Below are positions 1 to 8,089 of a DNA stretch of 64,000 nucleotides, piece after piece. Under the pieces are notes generated by a model. It ran no database searches. It saw only the letters and a program-made list of their open reading frames with translations, and was not told the origin of the DNA. Source of the stretch: Halorubrum trapanicum (GTDB lineage: Archaea; Halobacteriota; Halobacteria; Halobacteriales; Haloferacaceae); assembly GCF_002355655.1 (NCBI RefSeq), contig NZ_AP017569.1, positions 1,116,001-1,180,000 of the forward strand. The letters are read 5' to 3'. Within the stretch, counting starts at the first letter, position 1. Each line of letters begins with the position of its first letter. Made by a program: the position numbers and the translations under genes.

Positions 1-178
1 TATCGGGCCGCGCGGGACGGGTAGGCGAAACCGGCCCGAGACGCGGTTCCGACGGCTGTTCGACGATCGTCGTATTAATAATCGACGTTTGTAGCCTCTC
101 TACCGGGGGATTTCGCGCGAGGATGGTAAAAGGGTTAACGGGGGAGGCCGTCTCACGAGGTGAGCACTTTCATCACGC

Positions 179-1594
179 ATGTCTGACACCGATCTCGTAA
201 TCATCGGCGGGGGGATAAGCGGGGCGTCGCTTCTGTACACGGTCGCGAAGTTCACCGACGTCGACGACGTCACGCTGATCGAGAAGGAACGGGAGATCGC
301 CGCGATCAACTCCCACCGGACGAACAACTCCCAGACGCTCCACTTCGGGGACATCGAGACGAACTACACCCTGGAGAAGGCGGAGGAGGTCAAGGAGGGA
401 GCCGAGCTGCTCGCGGGCTACCTCGAGGGGTCGGACCCCGACCGCGAGATGCACAGCAAGCGGAGCAAGATGGTCCTCGGCGTCGGCGACGAGGAGGTCG
501 CCAAGTTAGAGGAGCGCTACCGCGAGAACGGGTTCGGCGACCTGTTCCCGAAGCTGCGCGAGATCGGCCGCGAGGAGATCGCCGAGCTGGAGCCGAAGGT
601 CGTCGAGGGGCGCGACCCCGACACGGATCTGAAGGCGCTCCAGACGCCCGACGGCTACGTCGTCGACTACGGCGCGGTCGCGGAGTCGTTCGTCGACGCG
701 GCCCGCGAGGAGGACGGCGTCTCCGTCCACCTCGGAACGACGGTGACGAACGTCGACGAGCGGGGCGACGGGTTCACGGTCGACACCGACGACGGCGAGT
801 TCGACGCCGAGGCGGTCGTCGTCGCGGCCGGGTCGCACAGCCTCCAGTTCGCCAAGGAGATGGGGTACGGCGAGGGGATGTCGCTGTTGCCGGTGGCGGG
901 GAGCTTCTTCCTCGCGGACGACCTGCTGAACGGGAAGGTGTACACGCTCCAGATGAAGAAGCTCCCGTTCGCGGCGGTCCACGGCGACGCCGACGTCCAC
1001 GACGGGAGCGTCACCCGGTTCGGGCCGACCGCGAAGCTCGTGCCCGCGCTCGAACGCGGCCACCTCTCGACGGTGAGCGACTTCGTCGACGTGTTCGGGT
1101 TCAACCCGGACTCCGTGCTGAGCTACGTCAACATCCTCTCGGACAAGATCCTCTTCCCGTACGTCGTGCGCAACCTCGTGTACGACATCCCCGCGGTCGG
1201 GAAGCGCGCGTTCCTCCCGAACGTCCAGAAGGTCGTGCCGAGCGTCGACGTCGACGACATCGACCGCGCGAAGGGGTACGGCGGCGTGCGGCCCCAGATC
1301 GTCGACACCGAGAACAAGGAGCTGGACATGGGCGAGGCGAAGATCGTCGAGGACGGAATCCTGTTCAACATCACGCCCTCGCCCGGCGCGTCGACCGCAC
1401 TGAAGAACGCGATGCGGGACGTCGACACCGTCCTCGGCTTCTTCGACGAGGAACACGAGTTCGACGAGGACGCCTTCCGCGACGCGACCATCGAGAACTT
1501 CCCGCGGGCCGACGACGAGGCGGAAGCGGACGACGAGGCGGAAGCGGACGACGAGGCGGACGAGGAGGAAGTCGCGGCCGAGGCCGACGACTGA
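179..1594 (+). CDS. Mqo-like FAD-dependent oxidoreductase
   Basis: A 471-residue flavoenzyme. Residues 5-15 carry the Rossmann FAD-binding glycine motif (VIIGGGISG), followed by an acidic-ended second strand (LIEKE). The stretch NSHRTNNSQTLHFG near residue 45 and the LLPVAGSFFLADD and RFGPTAKLVPAL segments match the layout of malate:quinone oxidoreductase, which oxidises malate to oxaloacetate at the membrane and passes electrons to quinone. Residues about 440-471 form an Asp/Glu/Ala tail encoded by an 18-base direct repeat (about 1514-1565), probably a salt adaptation without catalytic role. TATA-like sequences lie at about 73-81 and 126-139. L-2-hydroxyglutarate oxidase is an alternative; the family is sure, the substrate is not. 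Confidence 0.75.
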   Translation: MSDTDLVIIGGGISGASLLYTVAKFTDVDDVTLIEKEREIAAINSHRTNNSQTLHFGDIETNYTLEKAEEVKEGAELLAGYLEGSDPDREMHSKRSKMVLGVGDEEVAKLEERYRENGFGDLFPKLREIGREEIAELEPKVVEGRDPDTDLKALQTPDGYVVDYGAVAESFVDAAREEDGVSVHLGTTVTNVDERGDGFTVDTDDGEFDAEAVVVAAGSHSLQFAKEMGYGEGMSLLPVAGSFFLADDLLNGKVYTLQMKKLPFAAVHGDADVHDGSVTRFGPTAKLVPALERGHLSTVSDFVDVFGFNPDSVLSYVNILSDKILFPYVVRNLVYDIPAVGKRAFLPNVQKVVPSVDVDDIDRAKGYGGVRPQIVDTENKELDMGEAKIVEDGILFNITPSPGASTALKNAMRDVDTVLGFFDEEHEFDEDAFRDATIENFPRADDEAEADDEAEADDEADEEEVAAEADD

Positions 1595-1639
1595 TCCGAC
1601 CGTCGGCCAGTTCCGCGGCTGACGGCCTCGAAGGCCGAC

Positions 1640-3064
1640 CTAAGCGCGCGTCTTCTCCGCGACCTCCCGCTCGAACGCCTCCCGCAGCACGCGGATCGCC
1701 CGGCGCTTCGTCCCGTCGGGGACGAAGACGAACGGGATCGGCACGTCGAACGCGCGGTCGCCGTACAGCCCCCAGTCGGCGACCGACCGCGTCGTGCCGC
1801 CGTACGCGATTGGGATGTCCTCTAGCTCGTCGGGGTCGTAGGCGGGGACGTACGAGCGGTCGATCCACACCTCGTGGACCGGCACGTCGAGGGCGTCGGC
1901 GAGGAGCCGCTCCAAGCGGTCGTCGCCGGCGGTGAGCCAGTCGGTGAACTCGTCGAGCGGGTCGCCGTCCACGCCGAGGTCGTCGTCGAGGTCGCCGCCG
2001 ATCCGGTCGGCGAGCGCGATCCGGTGTTTCCAGCAGGTGGCGGGGAAGCGCCGCCCGCGAAATCGGTCGTACATCGACGCGAGCGTCGAGTCGGGGGTCT
2101 CGCGGGCGGCGGTCCGGAGCCGTTCGAGCACCGCGTTGTCGTCGAGCTCGCGGTCCAAGATGCCGTCGACCGTGACGGGGTTCTCTCCGGTCTCGCGCTC
2201 GTACTCGCCCAGAAGCGCCTGGAGGAGCCGGTTCGCGTACACCGACTTGTGGTGCTGGGTGACCCACATGTACAGCGCGATTCTCCCTTCGAGGTAGTTG
2301 CCGATGGTCGAGAGCGCCTTCTCCGAGAGCGCGAGGCCCGCCTCGGGGTGGGCGGTGTAGGCGTCGACCATCCGCTCGACGTCGAAGCTCAACACGCCCG
2401 CGCCCGTCATCTCGTTGTCGCGGGTGATGTAGTCGAGCCGGTCCACGTCGATGGGGGAGTGGAGCAGCTGCGCGCCGACGCCGTACTGCCACGGCTCGCC
2501 GCGCTCGTACGCGAGGCTGTAGCCGAGCACGTACGCGCACACCTCGAAGGGGTCGACGTCGAACGCGCGGAGGGCGTCGCCGTACTCCTCGACGATGATC
2601 ACGCAGCCGAGCAGCTCGTGCGGGTTCGCCGAGCGGAGCGGCGCGCCGCCGACGCCGGCCCGATCGAAGGCGTCGACCAGCCCGGTCTCCGCGACGCGCT
2701 CTCGGAGGAGGCCCTCGTCGAGGAACCCCTCGGAGAGGTGCGAGAAGGGCGGGTGGCCCACGTCGTGGAGCAGGCAGGCGCACTCCAGCGTGCGCTGGAT
2801 CTCCTCCAGTTCGTCGACGGCGGCGTCCCGGGTGAAGTACGACTGCTGGCGGAGGTTCTCGAAGACGGTCCGCCCGAGGTGGTAGACGCCGAGCGAGTGC
2901 TCGAACCGGGTGTGGTTCGCGCCCGGGTACACGAGGTGGGTCGCGGAGAGCTGGCGGACGTACCGGAGCCGCTGGAACGGCCGCGTGTCGACGACCCCCT
3001 CGACGAGCGCGTCCGGCAGCTCGATGTAGCCGTGGACGGCGTCTTTGATCTGAGTCGTGGGCAT
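1640..3064 (-). CDS. HD-domain phosphohydrolase
   Basis: A 474-residue member of the dGTPase-like HD superfamily (COG1078 type). The metal-binding HD pair is seen in CACLLHDVGHPPFSH, preceded by the typical N-terminus with HGYIELP, RLRYVRQL and FEHSLGVYHL. In this family the conserved His and Asp residues bind a divalent metal that hydrolyses nucleotide phosphate bonds. The start at MPTTQIKDAVHG (3064) is preferred because homologues begin near there; a further upstream start would add six unrelated residues. It converges with the Mqo-like gene. The nucleotide substrate cannot be read from the sequence. Confidence 0.8.
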   Translation of the reverse strand: MPTTQIKDAVHGYIELPDALVEGVVDTRPFQRLRYVRQLSATHLVYPGANHTRFEHSLGVYHLGRTVFENLRQQSYFTRDAAVDELEEIQRTLECACLLHDVGHPPFSHLSEGFLDEGLLRERVAETGLVDAFDRAGVGGAPLRSANPHELLGCVIIVEEYGDALRAFDVDPFEVCAYVLGYSLAYERGEPWQYGVGAQLLHSPIDVDRLDYITRDNEMTGAGVLSFDVERMVDAYTAHPEAGLALSEKALSTIGNYLEGRIALYMWVTQHHKSVYANRLLQALLGEYERETGENPVTVDGILDRELDDNAVLERLRTAARETPDSTLASMYDRFRGRRFPATCWKHRIALADRIGGDLDDDLGVDGDPLDEFTDWLTAGDDRLERLLADALDVPVHEVWIDRSYVPAYDPDELEDIPIAYGGTTRSVADWGLYGDRAFDVPIPFVFVPDGTKRRAIRVLREAFEREVAEKTRA

Positions 3065-3160
3065 CGATTGTGGGCACCACACCCTCCCGCACCCTGCCTC
3101 TTTCGGTCGTCAGCCGACTGCGGTCCGCTCCTCCGGCTCCCCGGAGCGCCCCGATTCACA

Positions 3161-3170
3161 CTACATAAAT
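3161..3170 (+). promoter_or_regulatory. TATA box of the small gene-yeiH pair
   Basis: CTACATAAAT lies about 27 bases before the ATG at 3193, the spacing expected for a leaderless archaeal transcript. It serves the small membrane gene and the coupled exporter behind it. Confidence 0.5.
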
Positions 3171-3192
3171 GCGAGCGCGGCGAGTCACGGGT

Positions 3193-3354
3193 ATGGTATC
3201 GGACGCGGCCGACGGGACGGATGCGCGGCCGAACACCGCCGACGCGACCGACCCCTCGCTCGTCGACCGCTGGACCGCGCTCGACCGCGGCTGGCAGGCG
3301 CTCGCGCTGGGGCTCGGAATCGTCGCCGCGCACCTCGTCGGACAGGCGCTGTGA
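3193..3354 (+). CDS. small membrane protein coupled to YeiH exporter
   Basis: A 53-residue protein: an acidic, Asp/Ala/Thr-rich first half followed by one hydrophobic helix (residues about 32-53, WQALALGLGIVAAHLVGQAL). Its TGA stop overlaps the GTG start of the YeiH-family gene by four bases (GTGA at 3351-3354), a translational coupling arrangement. The ATG at 3193 is chosen because a TATA box sits 27 bases upstream. Function unknown; the coupling suggests a partner or leader of the exporter. Confidence 0.6.
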   Translation: MVSDAADGTDARPNTADATDPSLVDRWTALDRGWQALALGLGIVAAHLVGQAL

Positions 3355-4349
3355 CGGGCGTCACCGAGGCGGTCCGGGCGTACCTGCCCGGCCTCGCGCT
3401 GCTCGCCGGCGGCGCGGTCGCCGCGACGCTCGTCGCGGGCGTAGTCCCCGGCCTCCAGCCGCTCGTCGTCGCCGTCGCGCTCGGCGTCGGGGTCGGGAAC
3501 ACCGTCGGGATCCCGGAGGTCGCGGAGCCGGGCGTCGGCGTCGACAAGCTGTTCTTGGAGACCGGGATCGTGCTGCTCGGCGCGGCGGTCGCGGTCGAGG
3601 AGTTCCTGACCGCGGGACCGACCGTCCTCGGCCTCGTGGCCGCGGTCGTCGCCGGCGGGCTCCTGTTCGCGGAGGTCGTCGCCCGCGGCCTCTTCCGGAT
3701 CGGGTCGCCCACCTCCTCCCTGCTCGCGGCCGGGGCGAGCATCTGCGGCGTCTCCGCGGTCGTCGCGATCGGCAGGGTACTCGACGCGCGCGGGGCCGCC
3801 ATCACGTTCGCGGCCGCGACGATCCTCCTGTTCGACGCGGTGACCCTCGTCGCGTTCCCGCTGGCGGGCGAGTGGCTCGGCCTCACCGGCCGGCAGTTCG
3901 GCGTCTGGGCGGGCGTGAGCATGTTCTCGACCGGCCCCGTCGCGGCCGCGGGGTTCGCCTACTCGCCCGAGGCGGGCCAGTGGGCGACCGTGACGAAGCT
4001 GGCGCGCAACTCGCTGCTCGGCGGCGTCGCGGTCGCGTACTCGGTGGCGTACACGGCGCGCTCGGCCGCCGATCCGGGCGTCCGGCGGCTGTGGGCGGAG
4101 TTCCCGAAGTTCCTGCTCGGCTTCCTCCTCGTGGCGGCGGTCGCCAACAGCGGGCAGCTCTCGCCGGCCGCGCTGGCGTCGATCGGGCGCGTCTCCGACG
4201 CGCTGTTCGCGCTGGCGTTCGTCGGCCTCGGGCTCTCGATCCGGATCGACGACATGCGCGCGGTGGGCGCGGCGCCGGTCGGCGCCGTCCTCGTCCACCT
4301 GCTCGTCGTGAGCGCGGTCGCGCTCGCGGCGGTTCGCTGGCTGCTGTAA
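3351..4349 (+). CDS. YeiH/UPF0324 family putative exporter
   Basis: A 332-residue polytopic membrane protein with about ten hydrophobic segments. Family hallmarks are the GASICGVSAVVAIG segment near residue 127, FSTGPVAAAGFAYSPEAG near residue 192, and the VTKLARNSLLGG segment just after it, all typical of the UPF0324 family that includes YeiH, a proposed sulfate exporter. The start is the GTG at 3351 that overlaps the stop of the preceding 53-residue gene; starts further upstream would run through that gene. Transport direction and substrate are inferred only from family annotation. Confidence 0.8.
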   Translation: MTGVTEAVRAYLPGLALLAGGAVAATLVAGVVPGLQPLVVAVALGVGVGNTVGIPEVAEPGVGVDKLFLETGIVLLGAAVAVEEFLTAGPTVLGLVAAVVAGGLLFAEVVARGLFRIGSPTSSLLAAGASICGVSAVVAIGRVLDARGAAITFAAATILLFDAVTLVAFPLAGEWLGLTGRQFGVWAGVSMFSTGPVAAAGFAYSPEAGQWATVTKLARNSLLGGVAVAYSVAYTARSAADPGVRRLWAEFPKFLLGFLLVAAVANSGQLSPAALASIGRVSDALFALAFVGLGLSIRIDDMRAVGAAPVGAVLVHLLVVSAVALAAVRWLL

Positions 4350-4410
4350 GCCGCGTCGCGCAGCGAGTCGTCGGCCGCGCGCCGCGCGCACGCCGCCGAC
4401 CGGGTTCACG

Positions 4411-4419
4411 TCATATAAG
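4411..4419 (+). promoter_or_regulatory. TATA box of mtnP
   Basis: TCATATAAG lies 27 bases before the ATG at 4443, predicting a leaderless mRNA and supporting that start over the ATG-like codon further upstream. Confidence 0.55.
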
Positions 4420-4442
4420 TGGCGAGCGGGCGCACTCCGGGT

Positions 4443-5309
4443 ATGGGAACCATCGGATTCATCGGCGGCAGCGGCATCTACGAGGCGCTCCCCCTGAACG
4501 ACGTGCGCGAGGTCGAGTTCGACACGCCGTACGGCGAGCCGAGCGACGCGGTGACGATCGGCGAGTTCGGCGACACGGGCCGCGAGGTGGCGTTCCTGCC
4601 GCGGCACGGCTCGGACCACGGCGTCTCGCCGACCGACCTCCCGTACCGCGCCAACATGTACGCCTTAAAAAAGGCGGGCGTCACGCACGTGTTCGCGTCG
4701 AACGCGGTCGGGAGCCTGAAGGAGGAGCTGGAGCCGGGGACGCTCGTCGTCCCGGACCAGATCTACGACCGGACGAAGGGCCGCGAGCTCTCCTTCTACG
4801 GCGACGGCGTCGTGGTCCATCAGCCGTTCGCGGACCCCTATAGTCCAGAACTCGTCGACCACCTCACCGAGGCCGCGGAGTCGGCCGCGCCCGAAGACAC
4901 GAAGGTCGTGAAGGGCGGCACCTACGTCTGCATCGAGGGACCGCAGTACTCGACGCGCGCGGAGTCGGAGTTTTATAAGAGTCAGGGCTGGGACCTCGTC
5001 GGCATGACCGCGATCCCGGAGGCGAAGCTGGCCCGCGAGGCCGAGATCGCGTACGCGACGATCGCCGGCGTCACCGACTACGACGTCTGGAAGGAGGACA
5101 GCGAGGTGACGCTCGAAGAGGTCCTCGAAAACGCCGAGAAGAACCAGAAAGCGATCAAGGCCGCCGTCGAGGAGGCCGTGCGGTCGCTCCCCGAGGATCT
5201 GGAGTGCGACGCGCACACGTCGCTGGAGGGCACCGTCAACACGCCGACGGAGGCGATTCCGGAAGAAACCAAAGAACGCGTCGAGCCGCTGCTGGGCCAT
5301 TATTTATAA
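4443..5309 (+). CDS. mtnP: S-methyl-5'-thioadenosine phosphorylase
   Basis: A 288-residue purine nucleoside phosphorylase family member that splits 5'-methylthioadenosine with phosphate into adenine and methylthioribose-1-phosphate, salvaging methionine and adenine. Visible motifs are the N-terminal FIGGSGIYE phosphate loop, RHG near residue 56, NAVGSL near residue 88, and the substrate segment CIEGPQYSTRAESEFYK with VGMTAIPEAKLAREAEI and the TDYDVWKE acid. Length fits the family. The stop codon TAA is part of a TATTTATAAATA box that starts repeat element A, so the element abuts the coding end directly. Confidence 0.9.
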   Translation: MGTIGFIGGSGIYEALPLNDVREVEFDTPYGEPSDAVTIGEFGDTGREVAFLPRHGSDHGVSPTDLPYRANMYALKKAGVTHVFASNAVGSLKEELEPGTLVVPDQIYDRTKGRELSFYGDGVVVHQPFADPYSPELVDHLTEAAESAAPEDTKVVKGGTYVCIEGPQYSTRAESEFYKSQGWDLVGMTAIPEAKLAREAEIAYATIAGVTDYDVWKEDSEVTLEEVLENAEKNQKAIKAAVEEAVRSLPEDLECDAHTSLEGTVNTPTEAIPEETKERVEPLLGHYL

Positions 5310-5564
5310 ATAGACGAGGCGGTGGCGCGCGCCTGCGAGCGGCCGCCCTCGGCGGCCGCGAGACAGCACGCGCGAGGGAGTCAGTCGCCGGAGCGAAGCG
5401 GAGGCGACTGACGAGGCTGGGGAGGTGAGAGGTGCGGTGCGGTCGCTGTCGGGCGGGGCTCAAAGGGGCAGTCGCGAGGACGCCGTAGGCGACGTAAGCA
5501 CCGCAGGGAGCGAGTGAAACGAGCGACCGAGAAGCGCAGCGAGCGTACGGCGTCCTCGCGACTG
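5303..5564 (+). ncRNA. repeat element A, structured body
   Basis: First of five copies of a composite intergenic element. A TTTATAAA box (5303-5310) is followed after about 20 bases by hairpins: an outer helix (about 5326-5333 with 5366-5373) enclosing GCGGCCGCC/GGCGGCCGC (5339-5347 with 5351-5359); CAGTCGCC/GGCGACTG (5382-5389 with 5403-5410); and a 19-base-pair helix (5469-5487 with 5546-5564). Unpaired conserved blocks are GAGGCTGGGGAGG and GGCTCAAAGGGGC. The other copies change helix arms in a compensated way, which favours a selected RNA structure. The box position predicts transcription starting near the outer helix. No open reading frame survives across copies. Confidence 0.55.
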
Positions 5565-5700
5565 GGGCTTTGAAGGTGTTTTCCGTCGATCCGCAATCAA
5601 CTATTTATAAACGAGCGACTGGGGCTTTGAAGGTGTTTTCCGTCGATCCGCAATCAACTATTTATAAACGAGCGACTGGGGCTTTGAAGCTGTTCTCCGC
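5558..5700 (+). repeat. element A tail, 57-base tandem repeat
   Basis: Two identical 57-base units (5558-5614, 5615-5671) and a partial third (5672-5700). Each unit starts GCGACTGGGGCTTTGAAGG and ends ATTTATAAACGA. The first unit begins inside the 3' arm of the long helix of the body, so body and tail overlap. Confidence 0.85.
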
Positions 5701-5742
5701 GGGAGCAACCGCGTATCGCGGGGCGACTACGATAACCGGGTA

Positions 5743-6987
5743 TTAGTCGTCGAACACGTCGAACGTGAACTCCTCGTCGGACTCGCGGGTCAGCCGCTCG
5801 GAACCGTCGTGGTCCGTTAACTCCCCCGCTTCCATCGACTCGTGAACGTCTTCAATTGCCTCCGGCGTCACCTTCTCGGTTACCTCGAACGTCGTTACCG
5901 GGCTGACGAGCCCCCAGACCGCGCCGATCGAGTGCGCGAAGAAGGCGACCGGCGTGAGGAGGAGGTAGACCGGCCACGTGAGCGGGTGTTTGTCGTACCG
6001 GGCCGCCCCGACGAGCTTGTAGACGAACAGGATTCCGAACAGCGTCAGCGACGCGGCCTGATACCACCCCATCGCCGGCGCGGTGCCCGGGAGAAGTATC
6101 AACGCGACCGCCAACAGCGGCACGAGCGGCGAGAACGCCCACGCGACGATCCGGGTGTAGTACACCGGCCGGTAGGCGAGCGGGAGGAGGCCGCCGTCGG
6201 CGCGCGTGCCGGATATCCATCGGCGGCGCTGCTTCGCCATCGCGCGCAGCGACGGCGGCGCCTGGTTCCGGAACCGCACGTCGAGCACGGCGAAGGAGAC
6301 GCCCGCGCGGTCGGCGGCCCGCCAGATGAAGTTCGTGTCCTCGGTGATCGTCGCGACGTCCCACGTGATCGCGTTCTCCAGCGAGTGCCGGACTGCGACG
6401 CCGCCGCCCCACGCGTACAGCGGGTACCGCAGGCGGTGGAACGCGAACTGCTCGTACTGGTAGCCGACGCGGAATATCTCGCTCAGGTACGCCAGCCGCG
6501 ACCCCGTGTACAGCGGCTTCTCGGTGAACTGGACCACGTCCGCGTCGGGGAGCCCCTCGAAGCCGGCCATGATCGTGTCCTCGTCGAGGTACAGCACGTA
6601 CTCGCGGTCGCAGGGCACCTCGCGGCGGGCCCACTCGACCGCCCGCCCCTTGTTCGTCGCGGCGCACTCGAACCCCTCGGGGACCACGTGGACGTCCGCG
6701 CCCTCGACGTCGATCGGCTTCTCCGCGATCACCCGCACGTCGTCGAGCCCCTCGGGCACCGCGTTCACCGTGGCCTGAACGACCGCCTCGGCGTCGATCG
6801 TGAGGATCCGGACCTGAACGTCGTCGTACCCCCACTCGATGTCATCGGGGTCGACGCGGCCGCCGCGCGCGAGGACGACGGACTCGAAGAGCCACCACGC
6901 CGACGAGGCGCCGTACAGGACCAGCGCGACCCACAGCGCCGCGACGACGACGGCGAGGAGCGGACTGTCCGCGACGAACTGGAGCAC
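5743..6987 (-). CDS. membrane glycosyltransferase family 2, Egh-like
   Basis: A 414-residue processive-type glycosyltransferase. One N-terminal membrane helix (residues about 7-29) is followed by a GT2 catalytic domain with the metal-binding LDEDT, the general-base region TEDTNF and the acceptor motif QRRRW, then three or four membrane helices (residues about 270-365) and an acidic tail. The order matches the egghead-type beta-mannosyltransferase-like family. It likely transfers a nucleotide-activated sugar on the cytoplasmic face for a surface glycan or lipid. Donor and acceptor are unknown. It stands alone, with repeat element A behind it and scpA upstream on the same strand. Confidence 0.8.
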   Translation of the reverse strand: MLQFVADSPLLAVVVAALWVALVLYGASSAWWLFESVVLARGGRVDPDDIEWGYDDVQVRILTIDAEAVVQATVNAVPEGLDDVRVIAEKPIDVEGADVHVVPEGFECAATNKGRAVEWARREVPCDREYVLYLDEDTIMAGFEGLPDADVVQFTEKPLYTGSRLAYLSEIFRVGYQYEQFAFHRLRYPLYAWGGGVAVRHSLENAITWDVATITEDTNFIWRAADRAGVSFAVLDVRFRNQAPPSLRAMAKQRRRWISGTRADGGLLPLAYRPVYYTRIVAWAFSPLVPLLAVALILLPGTAPAMGWYQAASLTLFGILFVYKLVGAARYDKHPLTWPVYLLLTPVAFFAHSIGAVWGLVSPVTTFEVTEKVTPEAIEDVHESMEAGELTDHDGSERLTRESDEEFTFDVFDD

Positions 6988-7045
6988 GGGCGACGATGCG
7001 GACGGCCGGGCAATCAGCGTGGCGGTGTCGAGACCGCAGCCCCGA

Positions 7046-8089
7046 TCAGTCCGCGATCGCTTCCGACTCGCCGGTCATCGCGGCCGGGTCCTTCACCCAC
7101 AGGTCGCCGAACAGGTCGTCCTGCTGGAGCCGGACCGAGCCGCGGTGGGCCATGAACAGCAGCGCGAGGTACGTCATGAACGGACGGCCGCCCGCGCGCT
7201 CTATCTCCGCGAACAGCACCTCCGTCCGCCCGCGGTCGAAGTGGGTCCGGAGGGCGTTGTCGATCTCCACTATCACCTCCTCGATGTCCTCGTCGTGGGT
7301 GCGGTCGGTCGCCTCGCCCGCGGTCGGCTCTCCGTCCTCCCGGAACTCGTCGTCCGCGTGGTAGTCGAGCGTCTGCGTGCCGCGGGCGTGGCCGTGCGGC
7401 GACTCCGAGGTGTCGTACTGACGGGAGTCCTTCCACCACGAGCCGCGCTCGGCCTCGCGCAGCTCGCGGACCAGCTCGTCGAGCGTCTCCGGCGAGCCGC
7501 GGGTGTTCTTGCGGTCGAGCCGACGGTCGATCTCGTCTTCCAGCTCGTCGACCGGGTCGAAGTCGCCGTCGGCCGGGTCGGGCGCACCGCCCTCCATCGC
7601 CACCTCCCACGGCTCCGGCTCGGGCTCCTCCTCTTCGTCGTCGTCCGCCAGCATGCCGTCGCTTTTCATCCGGAGCAGGACGCTGGCGTAGAACAGCGCC
7701 CGCCCGGTCGTCCGGAGGTCCGTCTCGTCGAGCTTCTCCAAGAACGCGTCCGTCACCTGGACGATGTCGATGTCCCACGGCTCGATCTCGCCCTCCTCGG
7801 CGAGCTGGACGAGGAGCTCGACGGGCTCGACCTCGTCGTCGTCGGTCTCGTCCGGGGGCGAGACGTCGGGCACCGGGTCGGACTCGTCGGGCACGTCCGA
7901 GCCGGGTTCGTCGGTCTCGTCCCGGTCGGTCGCGTCCGAGCCGGACGCGGCGGCCGAATCGGAACCGCCATCGTCCGGAGCGTCGTCGGCGAACGGGTCG
8001 GCGCCGTCGCGCTCGCTCGTCAGGTCGAGGTCCGGGACGCCGCCGTCGGGGTCCGAGCCCGGCGCGCCGTCGCTTCCCTCCTCAGTCAT
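7046..8089 (-). CDS. scpA: segregation and condensation protein ScpA
   Basis: A 347-residue kleisin that bridges SMC heads. Residues 1 to about 85 are an acidic, Asp/Ser-rich extension typical of haloarchaea; the kleisin domain starts at VELLVQLAEEGEIEPWDIDIVQV, includes ALFYASVLLRMKS, and ends with the winged-helix segment LFAEIERAGGRPFMTYLALL that contacts an SMC head. The ATG (8087-8089) overlaps the smc coding end by eight bases, so the two are co-transcribed and probably translationally coupled. No scpB is seen beside it. Confidence 0.88.
   Translation of the reverse strand: MTEEGSDGAPGSDPDGGVPDLDLTSERDGADPFADDAPDDGGSDSAAASGSDATDRDETDEPGSDVPDESDPVPDVSPPDETDDDEVEPVELLVQLAEEGEIEPWDIDIVQVTDAFLEKLDETDLRTTGRALFYASVLLRMKSDGMLADDDEEEEPEPEPWEVAMEGGAPDPADGDFDPVDELEDEIDRRLDRKNTRGSPETLDELVRELREAERGSWWKDSRQYDTSESPHGHARGTQTLDYHADDEFREDGEPTAGEATDRTHDEDIEEVIVEIDNALRTHFDRGRTEVLFAEIERAGGRPFMTYLALLFMAHRGSVRLQQDDLFGDLWVKDPAAMTGESEAIAD

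Noticed and set aside
1514-1565. 18-base repeats at the end of the Mqo-like gene as a separate repeat element
   Set aside because: They stay in frame and encode an Asp/Glu/Ala tail, common in haloarchaeal proteins, so simple coding slippage explains them.
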